A DNA stretch of 64,000 nt from Alcanivorax sp. (lineage in GTDB: Bacteria; Pseudomonadota; Gammaproteobacteria; Pseudomonadales; Alcanivoracaceae), in NCBI RefSeq assembly GCF_017794965.1, contig NZ_CP051240.1, positions 3,534,001 through 3,598,000 on the forward strand, in the 5' to 3' direction. How positions within the stretch are numbered: position 1 is the stretch's first letter; each line of letters opens with the position of its first letter. A program made the position numbers and the translations under genes. Positions 34,343-42,358 of this stretch are shown in pieces. The notes under the pieces were generated by a model, which ran no database searches, was not told the origin of the DNA, and saw only the letters and a list, made by a program, of their open reading frames with translations.

Positions 34343-34505
34343 GAGTTTAAAGTTGAAAGTTCAAAGTTGAAAAGCGCGAGCCAGGTCATTGGGCTCTGAA
34401 AGTCCATGCCCGCGCAACTCACAGACCAGGAATCGCGGCCAGAAACGTTTCATTGCCTATAAGGCCTCGTCCGCGTTTCAACTTTGAACTTTACACTTTC
34501 AACTC
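34343..34505. repeat. Heptad inverted-repeat element, GTTNAAA arms (A3)
   Basis: A 163-bp element in a divergent intergenic region. The left arm at 34343-34378 reads GAGTTTAAAGTTGAAAGTTC then AAAGTTGAAA. The right arm at 34472-34505 is the inverse with diverged outer heptads. The centre CCCGCGC...CGCGG is longer and less regular than in A1, A2 and A4. Read in frame it encodes LFNFELSTLNS, a useful marker of false N-terminal extension. Confidence 0.8.
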
Positions 34506-34567
34506 AAGAAGTGTTTAGCAGCCCCTTGCTATGCAGTAGCATGAACATCCAAAACAAGGAGAACGCT

Positions 34568-35293
34568 GTGAAGAAATTGCTGTCGATTGTCCCCCTTTCT
34601 TTGGGCCTTGTGCTGGCTGGTTGTCAGAACATGGACGCGGTCATGCCCTGGGTGAATATGGGCAATGACATGGCCAAGAGTGCCGGCTACAACACCGACG
34701 AAAAACTGGCAGCCGGTATCAAGGCGGCGCTGATCAAGGGTACCGATGCAGCCGCGGCCCAGCTGTCACAGGAAGGGGCCATGAACCTGAAGTTGCCTGA
34801 AGCGGCTGCGCCAGTGACCAACACCCTGCGCCAGTTCGGACTGGGCAGCTATGTGGATCAGGTGGAAACCGCCATGAACCGGGGTGCCGAAAAAGCCGTT
34901 GTCGCTGGTGCACCGGTGTTCAAGAATGCCATCAATGCCATGAGCGTGGATGATGCGCTGGGCATCATTCAGGGGGGAGATACCGCTGCTACCAACTACT
35001 TCCGCGGCGAAACAGAAGACAGCCTGCGTCAGCGCTTCCAGCCCATCGTGGAAGAAAACCTGCGCAAGACCGGTTTCTATGACCAGTACCAGACTTTCCT
35101 TGCTGCCTACGATAAGTTACCACTCACTGACAAGCCCAACCTGGATCTTGAGAGCTACGTTATCGACAACAGCATGGACCAGCTTTACACCCGCATCGGT
35201 GAGCAGGAAACCCTGATCCGTCAGAACCCCATGCAACAGGGTAGCGCCCTGATCGGCGCGGTGTTCGGCTCAAACACCCAGCCGGCGGAATAA
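34568..35293 (+). CDS. DUF4197-like lipoprotein
   Basis: A 241-residue protein with a lipoprotein signal (KKLLSIVPLSLGLVLAGC, lipobox LAGC). The mature part is helical: LAAGIKAALIKGTDAAAAQLSQEGAMNLKLPEAAAPVTNTLRQFGLG and YVDQVETAMNRGAEKA, matching the DUF4197 pattern. The GTG at 34568 is chosen because AAGGAG lies 6 nt upstream and the signal peptide starts there. Its TAA is followed immediately by element B4. Function is unknown. Confidence 0.88.
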   Translation: MKKLLSIVPLSLGLVLAGCQNMDAVMPWVNMGNDMAKSAGYNTDEKLAAGIKAALIKGTDAAAAQLSQEGAMNLKLPEAAAPVTNTLRQFGLGSYVDQVETAMNRGAEKAVVAGAPVFKNAINAMSVDDALGIIQGGDTAATNYFRGETEDSLRQRFQPIVEENLRKTGFYDQYQTFLAAYDKLPLTDKPNLDLESYVIDNSMDQLYTRIGEQETLIRQNPMQQGSALIGAVFGSNTQPAE

Positions 35294-35446
35294 GAAGCAA
35301 GCTTCAAGCTACACGCTGCAACACGGGAATGTTCCTCGTCTTCCAAAATGCTCTCGCCGCGCACCTCGTCCGGGTGCGCGGGCAAGGCGATCTGATTCAT
35401 CACGATACCTGCCGCGTTGTAGCTTGAAACTTGTAGCTTGCTGCTG
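35294..35446. repeat. Heptad inverted-repeat element, GCTNCAA arms, filling a convergent gap (B4)
   Basis: A 153-bp element that fits almost exactly between two convergent stops (35293 and 35450). Left arm directly after the DUF4197 TAA: GAAGCAA, GCTTCAA, GCTACAC, GCTGCAA, CACG. The right arm, in the sense of the amidotransferase gene, is GCAGCAA, GCTACAA, GTTTCAA, GCTACAA, CGCGG. The centre CCGCGCACC-TCGTCC-GGGTGCGCGG is an almost perfect hairpin. Both arms abut stop codons. Confidence 0.9.
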
Positions 35447-35449
35447 CTC

Positions 35450-36181
35450 TCAAGCCACCTGCGGCAGGATCAACTTCGCAAAGCTCGCCAGAATACTGCT
35501 GGCGTCCTCGCATTCGCGCACATCCTGAAGGTAGGTATCCACTTGCTGCTGACTAAGACTGTCGCCGCTGAGCGTCTGAAGATAGGCTCGCATTACATCG
35601 GCACTGAATTCCGGGTGGAACTGCACCCCCCAGACACACTCACCATAGCGGAACGCCAGGCAGGCATCGTGCACGTTACTGGCCAGCACGGCGGCACCCG
35701 GCGGCGGAGTAAGTACTGACTGTTTATGCACCACTTGTGCCCACGGATGATTCTCCATGGCACTTAACAGGGCGTCCTGGTGTCCCGCCCGGGTTAATCG
35801 TAGCGGCACAGTGCCCACTTCGATGCCCCTGGGGTTATCGGCCACTTCTCCGCCCAGGGCCTGGGCCAGTAACTGGTGACCAAAACACAGCCCCAGTATG
35901 GGCAGGCCGGGGCGATGCTGGATAGCCCGATACAGCCAGTGAATAACGGTATTCATCCAGCCTTCATGATCGGTCACCATGGCGTGGGAGCCCGTAATAA
36001 CGACCCCCGACAGCGCACTCACATCCGGTAATGCTTCTCCTTGCCAGGCATTGATAACCCATACCGGCACCGCGCTGCCCAACCCCTTGCTGATCCACTC
36101 TTCAAAATCGCCATAATGATTGCGGATATTCGGGTAGGTGGACCCGGTCTTGATGATGGCGATGGGTTTGCTGTTATTCAT
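35450..36181 (-). CDS. Class I glutamine amidotransferase (GMP synthase-like domain)
   Basis: A 243-residue stand-alone GATase1 protein. Nucleophile Cys is in GLPILGLCFGHQLLAQALGG (about 96-115). The His-Glu pair is in WGVQFHPEFSA. SGVVITGSHAMVTDHEGWM is the oxyanion region. Such proteins hydrolyse glutamine or gamma-glutamyl compounds; the partner or substrate is unknown. The ATG at 36181 is preferred over an upstream in-frame start at 36268 that would run into repeat DNA. Confidence 0.88.
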   Translation of the reverse strand: MNNSKPIAIIKTGSTYPNIRNHYGDFEEWISKGLGSAVPVWVINAWQGEALPDVSALSGVVITGSHAMVTDHEGWMNTVIHWLYRAIQHRPGLPILGLCFGHQLLAQALGGEVADNPRGIEVGTVPLRLTRAGHQDALLSAMENHPWAQVVHKQSVLTPPPGAAVLASNVHDACLAFRYGECVWGVQFHPEFSADVMRAYLQTLSGDSLSQQQVDTYLQDVRECEDASSILASFAKLILPQVA

Positions 36182-36263
36182 CACGTTGCACCCTTCAGAC
36201 ATCCTGTCTCTTGTTGTCACTCTCCCAAGAGATACTGAGCAAGGGGTGTACCAACTTTTGAGG

Positions 36264-36416
36264 GACAAGCTTCAAGCCTCAAGCTACAACGCGAATTCAT
36301 GTACGTTTTTAATCTGAACCGCCCACACCGCGCCCTCAGTTTTCAGCGCGGAGTCACTTTCCCGCAGATACACACAGGCGGCGCCCCGTGTTGCAGCTTG
36401 AAGCTTGTAGCTTGTT
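36264..36416. repeat. Heptad inverted-repeat element, GCTNCAA arms (B5)
   Basis: A 153-bp element. In tag sense, after TGA and 4 bases, the arm reads ACAAGCTACAAGCTTCAAGC then TGCAACACGG. The other arm at 36264-36292 is the inverse. The centre CCGCGC-CCTCAGTTTTCA-GCGCGG forms a hairpin. Confidence 0.85.
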
Positions 36417-36418
36417 TT

Positions 36419-36979
36419 TCAGATGAGTTCCCGGTGCCTGGGACAACTGACAAGGTGATCGTTAACCATGCCCACCGCCTGCATGAAGGCGTAGACGATG
36501 GTGGGGCCGACAAACTTGAAGCCACGCTTTTTCAGGGACTTGCTCATGGCCTCGGCCTGCGGGGTAGCAACAGGTACCTCTTTCATGCTGGCAAAATGAT
36601 TGATCTGCGGCTTTCCATCCACGAAACCCCAGAGATATTCGGCGAAACCGCGCCCTTCTTCCTGTAAATCCAGGTAAGCACGGGCATTGCCTATGGTCGC
36701 ACGCACCTTCAAGCGGTTACGGATAATCCCCGGATCAGCCAGTAGTTCCGCCACCTTGGCCTCGTCATAGCGGACAATCTTTTCCGCATCAAAGCCGTCG
36801 AATACCTCCCGGTATCGCTCTCGCTTGCGCAGCACGGTAATCCAGCTCAGGCCGGCCTGGGCCCCTTCCAGATTCAGGCATTCGAACAGGGCACGATCAT
36901 CGTATTCCGGCACCCCCCACTCATGGTCGTGGTAGTGCTGGTACAACGGGTCCTCTCCACACCAGGGGCAGCGTTCCAT
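36419..36979 (-). CDS. tag: DNA-3-methyladenine glycosylase I
   Basis: A 186-residue base-excision enzyme that removes 3-methyladenine. The N-terminal MERCPWCGEDPLYQHYHDHEWGVPEYDDRALFECLNLEGAQAGLSW is diagnostic, with zinc-binding Cys4 and His17. The helix-hairpin region KRGFKFVGPTIVYAFMQAVGMVNDH and the C-terminal CPRHREL complete the zinc site. All expected residues are present. Element B5 lies directly after the stop. Confidence 0.96.
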   Translation of the reverse strand: MERCPWCGEDPLYQHYHDHEWGVPEYDDRALFECLNLEGAQAGLSWITVLRKRERYREVFDGFDAEKIVRYDEAKVAELLADPGIIRNRLKVRATIGNARAYLDLQEEGRGFAEYLWGFVDGKPQINHFASMKEVPVATPQAEAMSKSLKKRGFKFVGPTIVYAFMQAVGMVNDHLVSCPRHRELI

Positions 36980-37085
36980 GGCCTGACCTTCCTTATCCGC
37001 GTCGGGTGAGCCCGTACGGTATCACCGGCCCTTCCGGCCCGGTATACTTGGCGCGGCTTTTTTGCGGCAAACAACAGGATTCATC

Positions 37086-38075
37086 ATGGCGGAACAACCG
37101 CAGACGGACATCATGACGTTTCAGGGCCTGATTCTGGCCCTTCAGCAGTACTGGGCAGAGCAGGGGTGCGTGGTCGTGCAGCCTCTGGACATGGAAGTGG
37201 GCGCGGGCACCTTTCACCCCTCCACCTTTCTGCGTGCCATCGGCCCGGAGAACTGGAACAGCGCTTATGTGCAGCCTTCCCGTCGTCCCACCGACGGCCG
37301 CTACGGGGAAAACCCCAACCGGCTGCAGCATTACTACCAGTTCCAGGTGGTCCTGAAGCCGTCGCCGGACAATATCCAGGAGCTCTATCTGGGGTCCCTG
37401 CGCATGCTGGGCTTTGACCCGCTGGTCCATGATATCCGTTTTGTGGAAGACAACTGGGAATCGCCCACCCTGGGCGCCTGGGGTCTGGGCTGGGAAGTCT
37501 GGCTCAACGGCATGGAAGTCACCCAGTTCACCTACTTCCAGCAGGTGGGCGGTATCGACTGCTACCCGGTTACTGGCGAGATCACCTACGGTCTCGAGCG
37601 TCTGGCCATGTACATTCAAGGCGTGGACTCGGTCTACGATCTGGTCTGGTCCGATGGCCCCTTCGGCAAGGTGACCTACGGCGATGTGTTCCTGCAGAAC
37701 GAAGTGGAAATGTCCACCTTCAACTTCGAGCACGCCAACGTGGAAGAACTGTTCAAGCAGTTCGATCTGTTCGAGTCCGAGTCCACCAAGCTGATCGAGG
37801 TCGGCCTGCCGCTGCCCGCCTATGAATACGTGCTGAAGGCCTCCCATACCTTCAACCTGCTGGATGCCCGCAAGGCCATCTCCGTCACTGAACGCCAGCG
37901 CTTTATCCTCCGTGTGCGCACCCTGGCCCGGGCCGTGGCCCAGGCCTACTTTGATGCGCGCCGCAAGCTGGGCTTCCCCATGGCGGATGACACCATTCGT
38001 GACGAGGTCATGGCCGAGCTGCAAAAGCAGGATGAGAAAGCCGCCAAAAAGGCGAACAAGAAGGGGGAGAAATAA
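37086..38075 (+). CDS. glyQ: Glycyl-tRNA synthetase alpha subunit
   Basis: The catalytic (alpha) subunit of the alpha2beta2 glycyl-tRNA synthetase. It has 329 residues. Diagnostic stretches: TFQGLILALQQYWAEQGCVVVQPLDMEVGAGTFHPSTFLRAIGPE, YVQPSRRPTDGRYGENPNRLQHYYQFQVVLKPSP and TYGLERLAMYIQGVDSVYDLVW. The Lys/Ala-rich C-terminal tail (EKAAKKANKKGEK) makes it longer than E. coli GlyQ (303). The ATG at 37086 has ACAGGA upstream; a TATACT (37043-37048) may be the -10 box. The stop overlaps the glyS start (TAATG). Confidence 0.96.
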   Translation: MAEQPQTDIMTFQGLILALQQYWAEQGCVVVQPLDMEVGAGTFHPSTFLRAIGPENWNSAYVQPSRRPTDGRYGENPNRLQHYYQFQVVLKPSPDNIQELYLGSLRMLGFDPLVHDIRFVEDNWESPTLGAWGLGWEVWLNGMEVTQFTYFQQVGGIDCYPVTGEITYGLERLAMYIQGVDSVYDLVWSDGPFGKVTYGDVFLQNEVEMSTFNFEHANVEELFKQFDLFESESTKLIEVGLPLPAYEYVLKASHTFNLLDARKAISVTERQRFILRVRTLARAVAQAYFDARRKLGFPMADDTIRDEVMAELQKQDEKAAKKANKKGEK

Positions 38076-40147
38076 TGTCCCGGGATTTGCTGATTGAACT
38101 GGGCACCGAAGAGCTGCCCCCGAAAGCGCTGCCCAACCTGAGCGCGGCGCTCACCGAAGAATTTGTCCGCCTGCTGGATGAAGCCGGTCTGAATCACGGT
38201 GATGTGGAAAGCTTCGCCGCGCCTCGTCGTCTTGCGGTGCTGGTACGTGATCTGGATGACAAACAGGCCGACCGCGATATCGAGCGTCAGGGTCCGGCTG
38301 TCCAGGCCGCGTTCGACAAGGACGGCAACCCCACCAAGGCCGCCCAGGGCTTTGCCGCATCCCTGGGCCTGACCGTGGACCAGCTGGGTCGTCAGGACAC
38401 CGGCAAGGGCGAGCGTCTGGTGGCAAAGATCACCGAGCAGGGCAAACCCACCGTAGAGCTGGTTCCCGAGTTTTTCGCCCAGGCTATCCAGAAGTTGCCT
38501 ATTCCCAAGCGCATGCGCTGGGGCAAGCGCAAGGTACAGTTCGTGCGTCCGGCCCACTGGCTGGTGGCCCTGTTTGGCGATGATGTGATTCCCTTCGAAT
38601 TGCTGGATCTGCAATCCGGGCGTACCAGCTATGGCCATCGTTTCCACGCACCGGGTGCCATCGAACTGGCCAGCGCCGGTGAATACCTGGCACGAATGGA
38701 GAACGACGGTCACGTGATCGCCGACTTCAATCGTCGCAAGGCCATGATCGAAGAGCAGGCCATTGCCGCGGGCAAGCAGGCTGGCGGCACCGCGCAAATT
38801 GATCCCGACCTGCTCAACGAAGTCACCGCTCTGGTGGAGTGGCCGGAAGCCCTCACTGGCAGCTTCGACAACGATTTCCTGCGTGTTCCCCAGGAAGCGC
38901 TGATCAGTGCCATGGAAGAACACCAGAAGTACTTCTCGGTGCTGGATGGCAACGGCAAGCTGATGCCCAAATTCATCACCATTAGCAACATCCAGTCCAA
39001 GGATGCGCAGCAGGTGATCGCCGGTAACGAGAAGGTGATTCGCCCGCGTCTGGCCGATGCTGCCTTCTTCTACGACAACGATTGCAAGAAGACCCTGGCC
39101 CAGCACGGCGAAGGTCTGGCCAATGTGGTTTTCCAACAGCAGCTGGGCACCGTGGCCGACAAGTGCCAGCGCATTGGCGCCCTGGCTGCCGTGATCGCCG
39201 AACAGATCGGTGGCGATGCCGCCCAAGCCAAACTGGCCGGCGAGTTGAGCAAGGCCGATCTGAACAGCGAGATGGTCTACGAGTTCGATACCATGCAGGG
39301 CATCATGGGCTACTACCTTGCCCAGCGTGAAGAGCAGCCGGAAGAAGTGGCCAAGGCCCTCTACGAGCAGTATCTGCCGCGCTTTGCCGGCGACACCCTG
39401 CCACAGAGCAAGACCGGCATGGCGGTTTCCCTGGCCGACAAGATCGATACTCTGGTGGGCATCTTTGGCATCGGCCAGAAGCCCAGCGGCACCAAGGATC
39501 CCTATGCTCTGCGTCGGGCCACCCTCGGTATCCTGCGTATCATCATCGAGAACGGTCTGGCTGTAGACCTGCGCGACCTGCTTGATCAGGCCGTCCAACA
39601 ACTGGGCGAGCGCATCGACGCTGGCCAGGTAGATGAAGCCTTCGACTTCATCAAGGGTCGTTACCGCGCCATGTACCAGGAGCAGGGTATTGCCACCCCG
39701 GTGATCCTGTCGGTACTGGCTATTGATGACGCCTGCCGCAAGCCACTGGATTTCGATCGCCGCGTGAAAGCGGTAGCCGAGTTCCAGCAACGCGAAGAAG
39801 CCGCCGCCCTGGCTGCCGCCAACAAGCGGGTATCCAACATTCTTGCCAAGCTGGAAGGGGATGCACCGGAAGAGATTGATGGCGCCCTGCTGGAAGACGA
39901 GGCCGAACAGACCCTCACCAACCTGGTGGTGGCCAGCTACGAGCAATCCGAACCGCTGCTGGAGCAGGGCGATTACCAGGGCGTACTGGAGATGCTGGCC
40001 GAACTACGTGAGCCGGTGGATGCCTTCTTCGACACCGTCATGGTCATGGCCGACGACGAAGCCGTGCGCAATAACCGCCTGGCTATCCTGGCGTTCCTGC
40101 GCGACCTGTTCCTGAACGTGGCGGACATCAGTCTGTTGCAGGAATAA
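38075..40147 (+). CDS. glyS: Glycyl-tRNA synthetase beta subunit
   Basis: The 690-residue beta subunit, needed for tRNA-Gly recognition. It begins MSRDLLIELGTEELPPKALP and shows ESFAAPRRLAVLVRDL, FVRPAHWLVALFGDDVI, MEEHQKYFSVLDGNGKL and DPYALRRATLGILRII, and ends with the DALR-type anticodon-binding helices (ANKRVSNILAKL; FFDTVMVMADDEAVRNNRLAILAFLRDLF). Length matches E. coli GlyS (689). It is translationally coupled to glyQ by one base. A terminator and heptad array follow. Confidence 0.97.
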   Translation: MSRDLLIELGTEELPPKALPNLSAALTEEFVRLLDEAGLNHGDVESFAAPRRLAVLVRDLDDKQADRDIERQGPAVQAAFDKDGNPTKAAQGFAASLGLTVDQLGRQDTGKGERLVAKITEQGKPTVELVPEFFAQAIQKLPIPKRMRWGKRKVQFVRPAHWLVALFGDDVIPFELLDLQSGRTSYGHRFHAPGAIELASAGEYLARMENDGHVIADFNRRKAMIEEQAIAAGKQAGGTAQIDPDLLNEVTALVEWPEALTGSFDNDFLRVPQEALISAMEEHQKYFSVLDGNGKLMPKFITISNIQSKDAQQVIAGNEKVIRPRLADAAFFYDNDCKKTLAQHGEGLANVVFQQQLGTVADKCQRIGALAAVIAEQIGGDAAQAKLAGELSKADLNSEMVYEFDTMQGIMGYYLAQREEQPEEVAKALYEQYLPRFAGDTLPQSKTGMAVSLADKIDTLVGIFGIGQKPSGTKDPYALRRATLGILRIIIENGLAVDLRDLLDQAVQQLGERIDAGQVDEAFDFIKGRYRAMYQEQGIATPVILSVLAIDDACRKPLDFDRRVKAVAEFQQREEAAALAAANKRVSNILAKLEGDAPEEIDGALLEDEAEQTLTNLVVASYEQSEPLLEQGDYQGVLEMLAELREPVDAFFDTVMVMADDEAVRNNRLAILAFLRDLFLNVADISLLQE

Positions 40148-40152
40148 GAGAC

Positions 40153-40180
40153 GCTGCACGCATCAGGCAACACGCAAAAA
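40153..40180 (+). repeat. Heptad array after the glyS stop (D type)
   Basis: Begins 5 nt after the glyS TAA: GCTGCAC, GCATCAG, GCAACAC, GCAAAAA. It directly precedes the glyS terminator hairpin. Confidence 0.7.
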
Positions 40181-40184
40181 CCTG

Positions 40185-40207
40185 GGCCGCAGTTTACTGC
40201 GGCCTTT
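40185..40207 (+). terminator. glyQS terminator
   Basis: GGCCGCAGT-TT-ACTGCGGCC, a 9-bp stem with a two-base loop, followed by a short TTT run. Confidence 0.8.
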
Positions 40208-40244
40208 GTATATACACTTCGCTGCTTACGCTCCTTTCACCGCC

Positions 40245-40267
40245 GTAGGAGCCAGCCTGCTGGCGAA
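40245..40267. repeat. REP-like unit
   Basis: GTAGGAGCCAGCCTGCTGGC then GAA. The GCCAGC/GCTGGC hairpin within the GTAGGAGC...GCGAA frame matches the other REP-like units in this window. Confidence 0.65.
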
Positions 40268-40274
40268 GTGGTAT

Positions 40275-40430
40275 GAGTTTAAAGTTGAAAGTTCAAAGTT
40301 GAAACGCGCGGGGAAGGTGGTAAGGCTCTAAACCTCTCTGCCCGCGCCATTACCGGTGAACGCGGGCAGGACATTCCCTTTCACGATGACGTTAGACGCG
40401 TTTCAACTTTGAACTTTCAACTTTAAACTC
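40275..40430. repeat. Heptad inverted-repeat element with perfect 34-bp arms (A4)
   Basis: The left arm at 40275-40308 reads GAGTTTAAAGTTGAAAGTTC then AAAGTTGAAACGCG. The right arm at 40397-40430 is its exact reverse complement. The centre CCCGCGC-CATTACCGGTGAA-CGCGGG forms a GC hairpin with the ACCGG core. The whole is 156 bp, like A1. It lies between the glyS terminator and gmhB. Confidence 0.92.
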
Positions 40431-40458
40431 GACTCAACCCGGACCAGACTGCCAAATC

Positions 40459-41001
40459 ATGAACAAACTCATCATCCTCGACCGCGACGGGGTCATCAAC
40501 GAAGACTCCGATGCCTACATCAAGTCCGTGGACGAGTGGATCCCGATTCCCGGCAGCATTGACGCTATTACCCGGCTCAGCAAGGCAGGCTATACCGTGG
40601 TGGTAGCCACCAACCAGTCCGGGATTGGCCGTGGTTATTATGATGAAGCCACGCTGGAAGCCATGCACCAGCGGCTACGGGATCTGGTGGCAGAGCAGGG
40701 TGGTGCACTGGGCAAGATCTATCACTGCCCCCACGCCCCGGACGAAGGCTGCGACTGCCGCAAACCGCTGCCCGGCCTGATTGACCAGATTGTTACCGAT
40801 TATGGCGATGTGGCCGGCGCCCCCCTGATTGGTGATAGTCTTAGGGATCTGCAAGCCGGGATTTCCCGTCACTGCCAACCGGTGCTGGTACTCACCGGTA
40901 AAGGGCAAAAGACCCTGGACAAGGGACTGCCCGACTCCCTGGGTAACGTGGCGATTTTCAGTTCACTTGCTGACTTTGTTGATGACACCTTGAAGGACTA
41001 G
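40459..41001 (+). CDS. gmhB: D-glycero-beta-D-manno-heptose 1,7-bisphosphate 7-phosphatase
   Basis: A 180-residue HAD phosphatase in the ADP-heptose pathway for LPS core synthesis. HAD motif I is LDRDGVINED (about 8-17), motif II VVATNQSGIGRGYY, and the zinc-binding loop CPHAPDEGCDCRKP (about 93-106), specific for GmhB. Motif III/IV is LIGDSLRDLQAG. Length fits the family. No clear Shine-Dalgarno precedes the ATG. The plsC-like gene starts 2 nt after its stop. Confidence 0.95.
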   Translation: MNKLIILDRDGVINEDSDAYIKSVDEWIPIPGSIDAITRLSKAGYTVVVATNQSGIGRGYYDEATLEAMHQRLRDLVAEQGGALGKIYHCPHAPDEGCDCRKPLPGLIDQIVTDYGDVAGAPLIGDSLRDLQAGISRHCQPVLVLTGKGQKTLDKGLPDSLGNVAIFSSLADFVDDTLKD

Positions 41002-41003
41002 GT

Positions 41004-41741
41004 ATGCAGCACGACACACCGTCGCTGTCGATCAAGGTTCGCAGCGCGCTGTTTTTCGTGCTGTATAACCTTGCCGGTATTCTCTACAGTTTTCTCTGCG
41101 TGCTGATCGGCCCTTTCCTGCCGCTCAAGCCCCGTCACCGGTTCATTAATGGCTGGACCCGTTGCGCCATGTGGCTGGACCGGCATCTGAACCGGGTGCA
41201 GGTGAAGCTGGAGGGCGCAGAGCATCTGCCTGACGAACCCTGCCTGATCCTCGCCAATCACCAAAGCAGCTGGGAAACTTTCTACCTGCAAACCCTGGTT
41301 TGCCCCCAGACTACGGTGGTAAAACGTGAGCTGCTGTGGGTGCCGTTTTTTGGCTGGGGCCTGGCCCTGCTCAACCCGATCCGGATTGACCGAAGCAAGG
41401 GTAATGCTGCCCTCAAGTCCCTGCTCAAACAGGGCAAGGAACGTCTTCAGCAAGGACTCCCCGTTGTTATTTTCCCCGAAGGCACACGGCAACAACCCGG
41501 CACCATGGGGAAATTCAACCATGGTGGCACCATGCTGGCCTGCCAGGCTGGCGTCCCGGTAGTAGCGATAAGCCATAACAGTGGCGACTGCTGGCCCAAA
41601 GGGACCTGGATCCGCTACCCCGGCACCGTCACGGTACGCATCAGCCCGCTGATACAGACCGAAGGAAAGAAAGCCCAGCAGGTGACGTCAGATGTGCAGG
41701 CATGGATTCGGGATAATTATCCTGGTGAGCTTTCTGAATAA
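41004..41741 (+). CDS. 1-acyl-glycerol-3-phosphate acyltransferase (PlsC family)
   Basis: A 245-residue acyltransferase with an N-terminal membrane segment (ALFFVLYNLAGILYSFLCVLIGPFL). The catalytic box is NHQSSWETF, with Glu in place of the usual Asp of HX4D, a variant seen in this PlsC subgroup. Further motifs: PIRIDRSKGNAALKSLLKQG, IFPEGTRQQPG and VPVVAISHNSG. It completes the second acylation in phosphatidic acid synthesis. The gene follows gmhB by 2 nt with AAGGA upstream; this gmhB-plsC pair is a common arrangement. Confidence 0.92.
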   Translation: MQHDTPSLSIKVRSALFFVLYNLAGILYSFLCVLIGPFLPLKPRHRFINGWTRCAMWLDRHLNRVQVKLEGAEHLPDEPCLILANHQSSWETFYLQTLVCPQTTVVKRELLWVPFFGWGLALLNPIRIDRSKGNAALKSLLKQGKERLQQGLPVVIFPEGTRQQPGTMGKFNHGGTMLACQAGVPVVAISHNSGDCWPKGTWIRYPGTVTVRISPLIQTEGKKAQQVTSDVQAWIRDNYPGELSE

Positions 41742-42086
41742 ACATCAGCGACAAGCTACGAGCTTCGAGCTGCAAGGAAAATCAAAAACCTGACACTCCT
41801 GCAGCCCCGGCCGGCAACAATGCTGGATCCGTGCTGTAGGAATTCCCTTGAGATTCTAACGAGGTCCTGTGCCAGCTGCATCTCAGCTCCTCGCTGTCGC
41901 TCGGTTCGCACCTCAAGTGGTGCTCCTACAAATCGAACAGCGTTTCTGGAATCCTTACCTCGCTTGGGCTCGGATCGCCCAGACAAGCTCGTTATTCGCT
42001 TCGCTCACCCCTTCGGGGCCGCACTCCGTGCGTTACTCCACTTCGCTACGTTCCTACAGTGGCTTCGTAGAAACGCCGGTTCCTTT

Positions 42087-42115
42087 GTAGGAGCCCAGCT
42101 TGCCTGGGCGAATCG
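42087..42115. repeat. REP-like unit
   Basis: GTAGGAGCCCAGCTTGCCTG then GGCGAATCG: the CCCAG/CTGGG hairpin lies in a GTAGGAGC...GGCGAAT frame. Confidence 0.65.
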
Positions 42116-42175
42116 GGCAGCTAAAAAAACCGCCCAGCCCCGGGAACTTTTAGACCTTTCTTATTTCAATCGAAC

Positions 42176-42266
42176 GTAGCTTGTAGCTTGTAGCTTGTAG
42201 CTTGTAGCTTGTAGCTTGTAGCTCGTAGCTCGTAGCTCGTAGCTCGTAGCTCGTAGCTCGTAGCTG
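42176..42266. repeat. Tandem heptamer array, 13 units
   Basis: Six copies of GTAGCTT, then six copies of GTAGCTC, then one GTAGCTG, with no interruption (91 bp). The unit is the same heptad (inverse GCTACAA/GCTACGA) that forms the arms of the B elements. The clean block change from T to C at position 7 suggests expansion by slippage from two founder units. It would be the right arm of an enlarged B-type element whose left arm is at 41749. Confidence 0.95.
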
Positions 42267-42358
42267 ACAGCATTTTAAGCTAACCCCTTATTGCTATCCC
42301 TCCTTAAAATAACTACAGTCATTCGCGCATTTTAACGACTACTCACAAGGGTAAAGTA

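Larger units (their letters stand above)
41742..42358. other. Repeat-rich non-coding region upstream of the H-NS-like gene
   Basis: A 617-base stretch with no credible gene. At 41749-41779, 7 nt after the plsC-like stop, there is a heptad arm (GCGACAA, GCTACGA, GCTTCGA, GCTGCAA). The middle holds low-complexity intergenic DNA (GCTTCGCTCACCCCTTCGGG), a REP-like unit at 42087-42115 and a 13-unit heptamer array at 42176-42266. The last 90 bases are AT-rich, with CCTTAAAATAAC as a possible -10 region and AAGGG before the ATG. Confidence 0.65.

Noticed and set aside
37946..39946. A 666-residue minus-strand frame over glyS
   Set aside because: Shadow of glyS, whose plus-strand product is full length with conserved motifs.
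23189..40430. CRISPR array interpretation of the repeats
   Set aside because: Units are 7 bp in inverted arms scattered over separate intergenic gaps; there are no regularly spaced 25-40 bp direct repeats with unique spacers and no cas genes.
42176..42266. Integron attC or iteron-type plasmid origin
   Set aside because: There is no integrase or Rep gene, and 7-bp units match the local intergenic repeat family and not known iterons.
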